From: Agarilytica sp045430345 | GTDB taxonomy: Bacteria; Pseudomonadota; Gammaproteobacteria; Pseudomonadales; Cellvibrionaceae | DNA length: 64,000 nucleotides | Assembly (NCBI GenBank): GCA_045430345.1 | Contig: JAILXT010000003.1 | Span: 124,001 to 188,000 of the forward strand | Direction: 5' to 3' | Part shown: positions 44,340 to 51,512 of the stretch, piece by piece | How positions within the stretch are numbered: the first letter of the stretch is position 1 | Layout of the letters: each line of letters starts with the position of its first letter | Notes under the pieces: generated by a model | The model's database searches: none | Told to the model about the DNA's origin: nothing | What the model saw: the letters and a program-made list of their open reading frames with translations, nothing else | Made by a program: the position numbers and the translations under genes

Positions 44340-44368
44340 CTGTCATTATATGAAGCGTAACATTACAG
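44340..44368. promoter_or_regulatory. Inverted CTGTCAT/ATTACAG pair upstream of ppk
   Basis: CTGTCAT (exact Pho half-site) faces ATTACAG (one mismatch) across 15 bases, beginning 27 bases upstream of the ppk ATG. Known PhoB sites are direct, not inverted, repeats, so support is weak. Confidence 0.25.
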
Positions 44369-44591
44369 TTTTTATACAGCACGGGATCAACGCCGGTATG
44401 TAAGTGCTTAGTTCTTTGGAAGCCCCTTTATACGGCCCTTTGTGCTAGATGCGCGTCATGTTTCCGTGATACTAATGTGACGCCAAAATTCCTTTAGATA
44501 AATAGTATGTGTGTTACTAGTCGCTAGCGATAAATAGGCGCTGCTTCTATCAGTTTAGCGCGATCTCAATGAAGAGATACGTCGTATTGCC

Positions 44592-45296
44592 ATGAAACGA
44601 GATGTTGAGAGTTATATGCCCCCAAAAAGAGTAATTGTTCTGGCCTTGGTTGTTGCCGCCGTTCTGGTGTTTTGGTGGTTTGATCTCGCGCAGTATTTTG
44701 AATTAGCACGCTTACAGTTGTGGGTGGAGGAGAACCCCCTGCAAGCCGGTGCGGCGTTTGCTCTGCTCTACATGTTGGTGGCAAGTTTAAGCTTGCCTGG
44801 GGTGGGGCCGTTGTCCTTGGCGGCGGGTGCTGTATTTGGTTTGTGGTTCGGTGTATTGATCGTGTCGTTTGCAAGTTCAATTGGTGCAACGATTGGTATG
44901 TTGATTTCCAGGACGCTTTTGCGGGATTGGGTGCACAAACACTTTTCAAAGGCATACGACAAAGTAAATGAGGGGATTGAACGAGATGGGGTTTTATTTC
45001 TGGTTACCTTACGCTTAATTCCTCCGATTCCTTTCTTTATCATCAACTTGGTTTTTGGTCTCACGGATATGCGGGCCAGAACGTTTTATTTATTTAGCCA
45101 AATCGGTATGTTACCTGCGACTTTTTTATTCATAAATGCGGGTGCTAGCCTGGGCACGGTTGAAAATATCTCCTTCTTTGAGATATTTAAACCCGAAGTG
45201 ATATTGTCCTTTGCTGCACTGATCGCCTTCCCATTTATCATAAAAGCGGTGATGAAATATCTAGGATATTCAGACCGATCAATTGATTCTGAGTAA
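44592..45296 (+). CDS. TVP38/TMEM64 (SNARE-associated, DedA-like) membrane protein
   Basis: 234-aa inner-membrane protein of the VTT/DedA superfamily. Features: SLPGVGPLSLAAGAVFGLWFGVLIVSFASSIGATIGMLISR (reentrant loop region), RDWVHKHF, and RLIPPIPFFIINLVFGLTDMRARTFYLFSQIGMLP, all typical. Relatives translocate or scramble lipids. Met9 (44616) is an alternative start. It ends 3 bases before the flavoprotein gene; these two proteins occur fused in some bacteria, supporting a joint function. Confidence 0.93.
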   Translation: MKRDVESYMPPKRVIVLALVVAAVLVFWWFDLAQYFELARLQLWVEENPLQAGAAFALLYMLVASLSLPGVGPLSLAAGAVFGLWFGVLIVSFASSIGATIGMLISRTLLRDWVHKHFSKAYDKVNEGIERDGVLFLVTLRLIPPIPFFIINLVFGLTDMRARTFYLFSQIGMLPATFLFINAGASLGTVENISFFEIFKPEVILSFAALIAFPFIIKAVMKYLGYSDRSIDSE

Positions 45297-45299
45297 GTC

Positions 45300-46751
45300 A
45301 TGTTGAGAACTTTTTGGCGAAAAAAATACGATGCAAACCTTGTGGTGATTGGTGCGGGTGCTGCCGGTTTGGTGAGCGCTTATATTGCCTCGGCGGTAAA
45401 AGCGAAAGTATTTCTGATCGAAAAGCATTTGATGGGCGGCGATTGCCTGAATACGGGCTGTGTTCCAAGTAAGGCGCTAATTCGTGCTGCAAAACTTTAT
45501 CATCAAATTCAGAACAGTGAACGTTATGGCATTGTGTCGTCTGAGGTGGCGGTCGATTTTAATGCGGTAATGGGGCGAGTGAAGTCCGTCGTCGCTGAGG
45601 TTGAGCCCCATGATTCGGTTGAGCGATATGAATCTCTCGGTGTTGATTGTGTTTCTGGTGAAGCCACCATTGTTACACCTCACTTGGTGCGAGTGGATGA
45701 CCGGGAAATTTCAACGCGTCATATCATTGTGGCAACAGGTGCGCGGCCAGCCGTTCCGAATATCCCTGGGTTGGCCGATACCGCATATTTAACATCCGAT
45801 AATTTATGGGAATTGAAAACGCTGCCGAAAAAATTGGTGGTGGTGGGTGGCGGCCCCATTGGCTGTGAATTAGCGCAAGCTTTTTCTCGCTTGGGTTCCG
45901 AAGTGACCGTAGTCGATGTGGCGAATAAGTTATTGCCGCGTGCGGATGAGGATGTGTCGACGTTTATCGCCCAGCAGTTTGCCGAGGAAAATATCACCTT
46001 GGAATTAGGGGCTACGCTTTCTTCTGTGAAAAACAATGCCGCCACGATCACAAGAGACGGCGTTGAAAAAAGTATACCGTTCGACCAGATACTGATTGCG
46101 GTGGGGCGCCAAGCAAATACAGATGGCTTCGGTCTCCAAACGTTAGGGGTGGCACTTAACGCTAACGGTACAATTAAGGTCGACCCTTTTCTGCGAACGA
46201 ATATCAACAATATTTCGGCCTGTGGTGACGTTGCAGGTCCGTATCAATTTACTCATACAGCAAGCCACCAAGCGTGGTATGCCTGCGTGAATGCGCTCTT
46301 TTCTAGTGTTAAAAAGTTTAAAGTCGATTATTCCGTTATTCCTTGGGTGATCTTTACCGATCCAGAGATTGCCCATGTGGGGCAATCGGAAACAGATCTT
46401 ACTCATGACAATATCGCGTATGAAAAGGTGTGCTACGACCTCAGTGATTTGGATCGTGCGATAGCCGATGGCGACAACCATGGTTTTGTAAAAGTAATGC
46501 TAAAAAAAGGGTCAGATAAAATACTGGGAGCAACCATTGTGGGGGCTCATGCAGGCGAGTTGTTGCCAGAATTTGTGATGGCGATGAAAAATAATATCGG
46601 TCTAAATAAGATTCTTGGCACGATTCATAGTTATCCCACATGGAGCGAAGCGAATAAATATGTCGCGGGTGTGTGGAAAAAAGCGCATGCACCCGAAGGC
46701 TTGCTTAAGTGGGTGAAGCGCTATCATGATTTTCGCCGGGGAGGCGGCTAG
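45300..46751 (+). CDS. Pyridine nucleotide-disulfide oxidoreductase (mercuric reductase-like)
   Basis: 483-aa FAD enzyme. N-terminal FAD motif VVIGAGAAGLVSAYIAS, redox pair CLNTGC (Cys49/Cys54), NAD(P)H motif VVVGGGPIGCELAQAFSRLG, and C-terminal dimerisation domain. The family's catalytic His in the dimer-interface motif (usually HPTLSE) is replaced by Tyr (SYPTWSE), as in mercuric reductase-like clade members, and the C-terminal Cys pair of true MerA is missing. So it is not a simple MerA or dihydrolipoamide dehydrogenase. Starts 3 bases after the TVP38 stop. Confidence 0.9.
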   Translation: MLRTFWRKKYDANLVVIGAGAAGLVSAYIASAVKAKVFLIEKHLMGGDCLNTGCVPSKALIRAAKLYHQIQNSERYGIVSSEVAVDFNAVMGRVKSVVAEVEPHDSVERYESLGVDCVSGEATIVTPHLVRVDDREISTRHIIVATGARPAVPNIPGLADTAYLTSDNLWELKTLPKKLVVVGGGPIGCELAQAFSRLGSEVTVVDVANKLLPRADEDVSTFIAQQFAEENITLELGATLSSVKNNAATITRDGVEKSIPFDQILIAVGRQANTDGFGLQTLGVALNANGTIKVDPFLRTNINNISACGDVAGPYQFTHTASHQAWYACVNALFSSVKKFKVDYSVIPWVIFTDPEIAHVGQSETDLTHDNIAYEKVCYDLSDLDRAIADGDNHGFVKVMLKKGSDKILGATIVGAHAGELLPEFVMAMKNNIGLNKILGTIHSYPTWSEANKYVAGVWKKAHAPEGLLKWVKRYHDFRRGGG

Positions 46752-46770
46752 CATGGGGAGGATCCATATC

Positions 46771-47097
46771 ATGGCCGCTGAGGTTAAACGCAGGATGATG
46801 ACAACCGATATCGTGCGATGGCGGGTTGTCGTATCGTCCGTGCTGTTGGCGATCTTATGTTCTATTACGGTGTTCTCGGTTATTTATTTGATCTGGTCCA
46901 CAGAGGGCTTGAGCTGTTTTGAGGGCGTTGTGGTGATGAGCCTAGTATGGCTGTGCGCTGAATTATTTATAATCTACTATTTGTTGTTTGAAAAAATGAT
47001 TCCCGCATACGCCAGAGGGGCCGCCGTGATGCTGATGCTTGTTGGTAACTACTGGCTGGGTATGTTTGCTTTTTCTTTGCACTCGTGCGAAGGATAA
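46771..47097 (+). CDS. Small membrane protein in the ArsM operon
   Basis: 108-aa protein with three hydrophobic segments (about residues 16-40, 48-68, 78-97) and a C-terminal SLHSCEG. No known family recognised. The frame opens at 46726 inside the flavoprotein gene, but GGGGAGG at 46755-46761 points to the ATG at 46771. It lies between the flavoprotein and ArsM-like genes, 27 bases from the latter, so it is probably part of their system. Confidence 0.65.
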   Translation: MAAEVKRRMMTTDIVRWRVVVSSVLLAILCSITVFSVIYLIWSTEGLSCFEGVVVMSLVWLCAELFIIYYLLFEKMIPAYARGAAVMLMLVGNYWLGMFAFSLHSCEG

Positions 47098-47124
47098 ATA
47101 TTTTAATGTTATGGTGAAAATTCT

Positions 47125-48183
47125 ATGTTGACCGAAGAAGTTGTCCAGTCTCGATATGCCGAAGGTGCTCAGGAAAAACAAGAAGCGCTATGCTGCCCTG
47201 TGGATTATCAAACGGAATTACTAAAAATCCTTCCCGAAGAAATTATTGAAAAAGATTATGGCTGCGGCGATCCCTCTCGATACGTACGTGAAGGCGATGT
47301 GGTGTTGGATTTGGGTAGCGGCGGGGGAAAGATTTGTTATATGGCTGCACAGCTTGTGGGTGAGGGGGGGCATGTTTACGGAATAGACATGACGGATGAT
47401 ATGTTGGCGTTGTCCCGAAGATACCAGCCTGAAATGGCGGAAAAATTGGGGCAAGATCGCGTGACGTTCCATAAGGGGCATATTCAGGACCTTGCTTTTG
47501 ATCTTGATGAAGCCGCCCGTTACCTTAGAGCTAACCCGATTGAAGATGTCTCTGATCTTGAAGATTACGAAGGCTGGAAGCGAACCCAGCAACAGCAATC
47601 GCCCATGATTAAAAACAATAGTATTAGCCTCGTGATTTCGAACTGTGTACTTAATCTTGTTGATCGTACAGATCGAGAACAGCTACTTCGTGAAATGTAC
47701 AGAACCTTAAAGCCGGGTGGTCGGGTGGCCATTTCTGATATCGTGTGCGATAAATTTGTCCCTGAACATTTACGTGAAGATGCGGAGTTATGGAGCGGGT
47801 GTATTAGTGGGGCATTTCACGAAAAAGAATTTTTGTCGGCATTCTCAGAAATGGGTTTCGTTAATGTGGGCTACGATAAGTGGGAAGACGCGCCGTGGCA
47901 GGTAGTGGAAGGCATTGAGTTTAGATCGGTTACATTAGTTGCGGAAAAGCCAGTGTCGTGTTGTAACACGCTGTCTGGCAAATCGGTTATGTATGTTGGG
48001 TCTATGGCGAGTGTGACGGATGATTTTGGAAATAGCTATGTCAAAGGCGAGCGAGTACCTGTATCTGATCGCGTATTTTCCCATGTAACGAGTTCGTCTT
48101 CAGTAAAATATTTTGTTGGCTTCGACCCGGCAGCATCACCCTTAGAAAGTAAAGATACAGGTGGATCAAGTTGTTGCGGTTGA
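47125..48183 (+). CDS. arsM: ArsM-like arsenite S-adenosylmethyltransferase
   Basis: 352-aa SAM methyltransferase. Motif I VVLDLGSGGGKI and acidic YGIDMTDDML; the three cysteines that bind As(III) in ArsM-type enzymes are seen: Cys47 in YGCG, Cys174 in SNCVLNL and Cys226 in WSGCISGAF. It also has CC at 23-24 and a C-terminal SSCCG. A 45-residue insertion (about 120-165) separates it from the shorter classical ArsM. Could make methylated arsenic or feed arsenosugar synthesis; the radical-SAM partner gene arsS is not seen. Followed by a strong terminator. Confidence 0.82.
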   Translation: MLTEEVVQSRYAEGAQEKQEALCCPVDYQTELLKILPEEIIEKDYGCGDPSRYVREGDVVLDLGSGGGKICYMAAQLVGEGGHVYGIDMTDDMLALSRRYQPEMAEKLGQDRVTFHKGHIQDLAFDLDEAARYLRANPIEDVSDLEDYEGWKRTQQQQSPMIKNNSISLVISNCVLNLVDRTDREQLLREMYRTLKPGGRVAISDIVCDKFVPEHLREDAELWSGCISGAFHEKEFLSAFSEMGFVNVGYDKWEDAPWQVVEGIEFRSVTLVAEKPVSCCNTLSGKSVMYVGSMASVTDDFGNSYVKGERVPVSDRVFSHVTSSSSVKYFVGFDPAASPLESKDTGGSSCCG

Positions 48184-48200
48184 TAGCCGTGGGATAGATA

Positions 48201-48239
48201 AAAGCCCGCTTATTGCTTCTGGCGTGAGCGGGTTTTTTG
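48201..48239 (+). terminator. Rho-independent terminator of the TVP38-ArsM operon
   Basis: CCCGCT (48205-48210) pairs with AGCGGG (48227-48232), extended by A/T pairs, and is followed by TTTTTT. It lies 22 bases past the arsM stop, marking the end of the operon. Confidence 0.85.
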
Positions 48240-48290
48240 TTTTCGCCTTGTTGGCAATATATTGATGGCCTTATGCAGTGATAAGGTATG

Positions 48291-49202
48291 CTAAAACGAC
48301 TTTATTTTATCGGATATGTGCTGCGTATCTGAAAAGTCTATTTCTCGGTACACCTCTTTTCCGTCTTTAAATAGAATAAATGTCGGAAATTGACGGATGT
48401 TATGTTTAACGAATGCTTGGTTGTTTGCGTCCATGATAACCTTTGCCTGAGGTTTAAATTTATCTTTGTAGTCGATAATATCTTTTGCGCCTGTCCATAG
48501 GTGCGAGGTAATAATGAGCGCGTTTTTATTGGTTTTCGCGTGCGAGTTAAAAAAATCTTGAGCAGCAATACAATTTTTTGCCATGTCTGGCCGCTTATCT
48601 TTTAGATACCAATCACACCAGGTGCTTGTAAATAGTACGCTGGAAAGCTCCTTGTCTTTGACGTTCGTTGTCTTTGGCGGTGTAGATCGCTGAAGGGGGG
48701 CCGTGGGTTGAGCCCCACCGGCTAATAGGGATATCTTTTCATCCAATTCTTGGGAGGCTTTATGGCCAATATGTACAAGTTTTCCGTTCGCATCAAAAAG
48801 TGCGTGGGTCGGGGTGACCGATAAATTGAGCTTCTGCGAGAGGACGCCGCTCGTGTCGATGTATGTGGGTACGTTTAATTGATGTGTTTTGATAACGTCA
48901 TCTACCGATTTTTGCGTTTCATTCATCCACAAATTGATGCTGACGGTGCTGAGTGTGTCCCCATACGTTGAATAGATATGGTTGAAATGAGGCATTTGCT
49001 GCATACATTCGCCGCACCACGAGGCCCAGACTTTTACATACATGGGCTTTCCCTTCCTGATTTGGTTGAGAGTGGTGGTCTTGCCGGTGAGCGATTGGAT
49101 CTCAATGTCGAGCGGCGATCTGTCATTAGATGCGAATGCTGCCGTGTTGAGAAGACTTAATAGTAATATCGTGAATATGGGGATGGCGTTTTTTGTGCTC
49201 AT
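48291..49202 (-). CDS. Exported protein with two thioredoxin-fold domains (TlpA-like)
   Basis: 303-aa periplasmic protein: signal peptide (FTILLLSLLNTAAFA), an N-terminal TlpA/ResA-like domain with the redox pair WASWCGEC, and a C-terminal thioredoxin-like domain with LFTSTWCDWYLKDKRPDMAKNC, where the usual CxxC is lost. Probably reduces disulfides in cytochrome c maturation or a stress pathway, with the second domain in a structural role; this is inference. AAGG lies 8 bases before the ATG. Divergent from a LysR regulator (161-base gap). Confidence 0.85.
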   Translation of the reverse strand: MSTKNAIPIFTILLLSLLNTAAFASNDRSPLDIEIQSLTGKTTTLNQIRKGKPMYVKVWASWCGECMQQMPHFNHIYSTYGDTLSTVSINLWMNETQKSVDDVIKTHQLNVPTYIDTSGVLSQKLNLSVTPTHALFDANGKLVHIGHKASQELDEKISLLAGGAQPTAPLQRSTPPKTTNVKDKELSSVLFTSTWCDWYLKDKRPDMAKNCIAAQDFFNSHAKTNKNALIITSHLWTGAKDIIDYKDKFKPQAKVIMDANNQAFVKHNIRQFPTFILFKDGKEVYREIDFSDTQHISDKIKSF

Positions 49203-49284
49203 GTTGATGACCTTTTTACGTCGAACGCTACTGTATAAAAGATGTGTTTGAGCGGTGATTGTAGAAAAATATAGAGTGAATTAA

Positions 49285-49303
49285 AATAATGTAAAATATT
49301 ATT
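49285..49303. promoter_or_regulatory. AT-rich inverted repeat between tlpA-like and lysR genes
   Basis: AATAAT-GTAAAAT-ATTATT is an inverted repeat in the divergent gap, 61 bases before the LysR-type ATG and 83 bases before the thioredoxin-like ATG, a likely operator or promoter position. AT-richness makes chance matches easier. Confidence 0.3.
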
Positions 49304-49363
49304 AATGGTGAATTATATTCATTAATCGTGTTGGTTTCGTACTGCCGTTAAGGGGTGTGCTAG

Positions 49364-50305
49364 ATGGACAAATTTAAAGCCTTAGAAATATATGCTGCGG
49401 TGGTTAAACAGGGAAGTTTTGCTGAAGCTGCTAAAGTTCTCAATGCGAACCCCTCTACGGTGAGCAAAGCCATTGATCGTTTAGAGAAGTCTTTGGGGGT
49501 GCGTTTGTTTCAGAGGACTACGCGCCAATTAACCCTAACGGTGGCGGGTGAGGATTATTATCAAGGTTCGCAATGTGTCTTGAATCAGCTCTCTACATGT
49601 GAAGAAAATCTAAGAGATGAAAGTCGGCAACCGGTGGGTGAGATTAAAGTCAGTGCGCCGGTTTCTTTCGGGCGCCGTCGTGTTGTCGCACTCTTACCCG
49701 AATTCGCAAAGCTGTATCCCGATATTTCTGTTGAGTTGGTATTGGATGATGATCATGTCGATTTAGTAAAAGATAAGTTTGATTTGGCGATACGTACCGG
49801 CTCAATTAAAGACAGTGGCTTTATTGCGCAGCAGCTGAGTTGTATTGATATGGTGACGTGTGCGTCACCTGCACTCGCAAAAAAAATACAAGGGCGTGTT
49901 AGCGCTGAAAATATCGTGGACTATCCGTGGGTACATTACCGCTTCGAGCATAGCGGTAAACTTATGCCCTTCAGGCTAAAAACTCGGGCGGGTATCATGT
50001 CGATTAATCCTCGTGTTTCTCAGGTGGTGAATGATGGCGAGGCACTGCTGTCACTTTGTATCGGTGGGGCGGGTATTACACAGATGCCGCATTTTATTGC
50101 CGAGGAAGCCTTATCCAAAAAACAACTTGTGGCAATTGCGCCGACCATTTCATCGGTGGAATCGGGGATTTATTTGGTATACCCGAGTAAGGAGTATATG
50201 CCTTTACGTGCCCGTCTCTTTATCGATTTTGCAAAAGCCGCTTTACGTCGTTCGGATGAGACCTGTCGTGGCACTTGGGCGAAGAAACTCACCGTACTAA
50301 AGTAG
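49364..50305 (+). CDS. LysR family transcriptional regulator
   Basis: 313-aa LysR regulator with a typical helix-turn-helix (YAAVVKQGSFAEAAKVLNANPSTVSKAIDRLEKSL) and an effector-binding domain (about 90-300) of the CrgA/AphB-like type (EIKVSAPVSFGRRRVVALLPEFAKLYPDISVEL). Divergent from the double-thioredoxin gene, so it may control it; no specific ligand can be named. Confidence 0.92.
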   Translation: MDKFKALEIYAAVVKQGSFAEAAKVLNANPSTVSKAIDRLEKSLGVRLFQRTTRQLTLTVAGEDYYQGSQCVLNQLSTCEENLRDESRQPVGEIKVSAPVSFGRRRVVALLPEFAKLYPDISVELVLDDDHVDLVKDKFDLAIRTGSIKDSGFIAQQLSCIDMVTCASPALAKKIQGRVSAENIVDYPWVHYRFEHSGKLMPFRLKTRAGIMSINPRVSQVVNDGEALLSLCIGGAGITQMPHFIAEEALSKKQLVAIAPTISSVESGIYLVYPSKEYMPLRARLFIDFAKAALRRSDETCRGTWAKKLTVLK

Positions 50306-50494
50306 GTGGCCGGAATCACGGTTGCCTATAATAAATAGCAGTGAAATGTTAAATACGATCGAATCGATTTTAAAGGCGATATTCTGTCCGTTCCTATAGA
50401 CCTTGGCATGATAGTGCTGCGTAAATGAAACGGATACCATGAGGTAACGACAAATTACAACGCTCGTTGAATTTACCTTAAAAATGTGGGATCT

Positions 50495-51502
50495 ATGACT
50501 ATAATGACAGCAAAAAAGCAGCAGTTCCTCGAGGAGGATGCCGACGTGCATGGTCGGGTTTCGATTAAAGATCAAGTTATTCAATACGCTAATATTGGTG
50601 ACGTCACACTAGCGTATCTAGACTTAGGTCGCGAGAACGACAAAGTAATTGTTTTGATTATGGGCTTTAGCCAGCAACTTGCCTACTGGAGCGATGACTT
50701 CGTTAACAGTCTATTGGTGGGTGGTTATCGGGTCGTAATGTTTGATAATCGTGATGTGGGTTTGTCGACAAAATTTTTTCATGTCAAAACCCCTTCTGTG
50801 ATGTGGCAAGTACTTAGAAAAACCGTCGGCTTGTCTGTTCGTGCTCCTTATTCTCTTGAAGATATGGCGGCGGACGTTGTTGGTTTGATGGATCATTTGG
50901 ATATTTCAAACGCGCATATAGTTGGGGCTTCCATGGGCGGTTTGATCGCACATTTGGTGGCAGAAAAATACCCTGGTCGCACCTCTTCCATGGTTTCCAT
51001 TATGTCCACATCGGGTGACTCTTCACTTCCTCAGCCTGAAAAGTCTCTAGTGAAAAGGTTGATTAATAAACCGAAAGCAGGTGCGTCAAAACAAGAGTAT
51101 TTGGATTACCAATGCGGCTTGGCGTTGCATATCGGCAGTCAAACCTTTCCCTCTTCTGTCGATGCGCTAAAAGAGCGGCACGGCTTTATGTTTGATCGTT
51201 GTCATTATCCAGAAGGCGCTCAGCGGCAATTATTGGCAGTGTTGAAAAATGGCGATAATGCCGAAGTATTAAAGCGGATAAAGGTGCCCAGCCTGATTAT
51301 TAACGGTGAGCAAGATCCTATTTGTTTACCTTCGCATGCGTATCATATGGCAGAGCTTATTCCGGGTGGTCGGTTATTACTGCTTAAAGATATGGGGCAT
51401 GGTTTGGAGAAGGAAGTGTCTTTACTCGTGACGAATGAGATGATGAATTTCTATCGTGAAGTTGATCCTGATGAAATCCCGCCTGAAGCGCCAGCCTCTT
51501 AG
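50495..51502 (+). CDS. Alpha/beta hydrolase
   Basis: 335-aa alpha/beta hydrolase fold 1 protein. Oxyanion-hole region VIVLIMGFSQQLAYW, nucleophile elbow GASMGGLIAH, Asp in INGEQDPICLPSHA and His in LKDMGHGLEKEV. Cofactor-independent hydrolase or haloperoxidase-like; the substrate is unknown. The frame opens with a GTG at 50486; the ATG at 50495 is preferred because GGGA precedes it, but the ATG at 50504 is also possible. Convergent with the hybrid kinase. Confidence 0.88.
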   Translation: MTIMTAKKQQFLEEDADVHGRVSIKDQVIQYANIGDVTLAYLDLGRENDKVIVLIMGFSQQLAYWSDDFVNSLLVGGYRVVMFDNRDVGLSTKFFHVKTPSVMWQVLRKTVGLSVRAPYSLEDMAADVVGLMDHLDISNAHIVGASMGGLIAHLVAEKYPGRTSSMVSIMSTSGDSSLPQPEKSLVKRLINKPKAGASKQEYLDYQCGLALHIGSQTFPSSVDALKERHGFMFDRCHYPEGAQRQLLAVLKNGDNAEVLKRIKVPSLIINGEQDPICLPSHAYHMAELIPGGRLLLLKDMGHGLEKEVSLLVTNEMMNFYREVDPDEIPPEAPAS

Positions 51503-51512
51503 CGTGTGAGGT

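Noticed and set aside
44566..44955. 129-codon minus-strand open frame over the TVP38 gene
   Set aside because: Antisense shadow; Pro/Thr/Gln-rich composition unlike the neighbours.
44592..48183. Classical mercury (mer) operon
   Set aside because: No merR, merT or merP is present and the flavoprotein lacks the C-terminal Cys pair of MerA.
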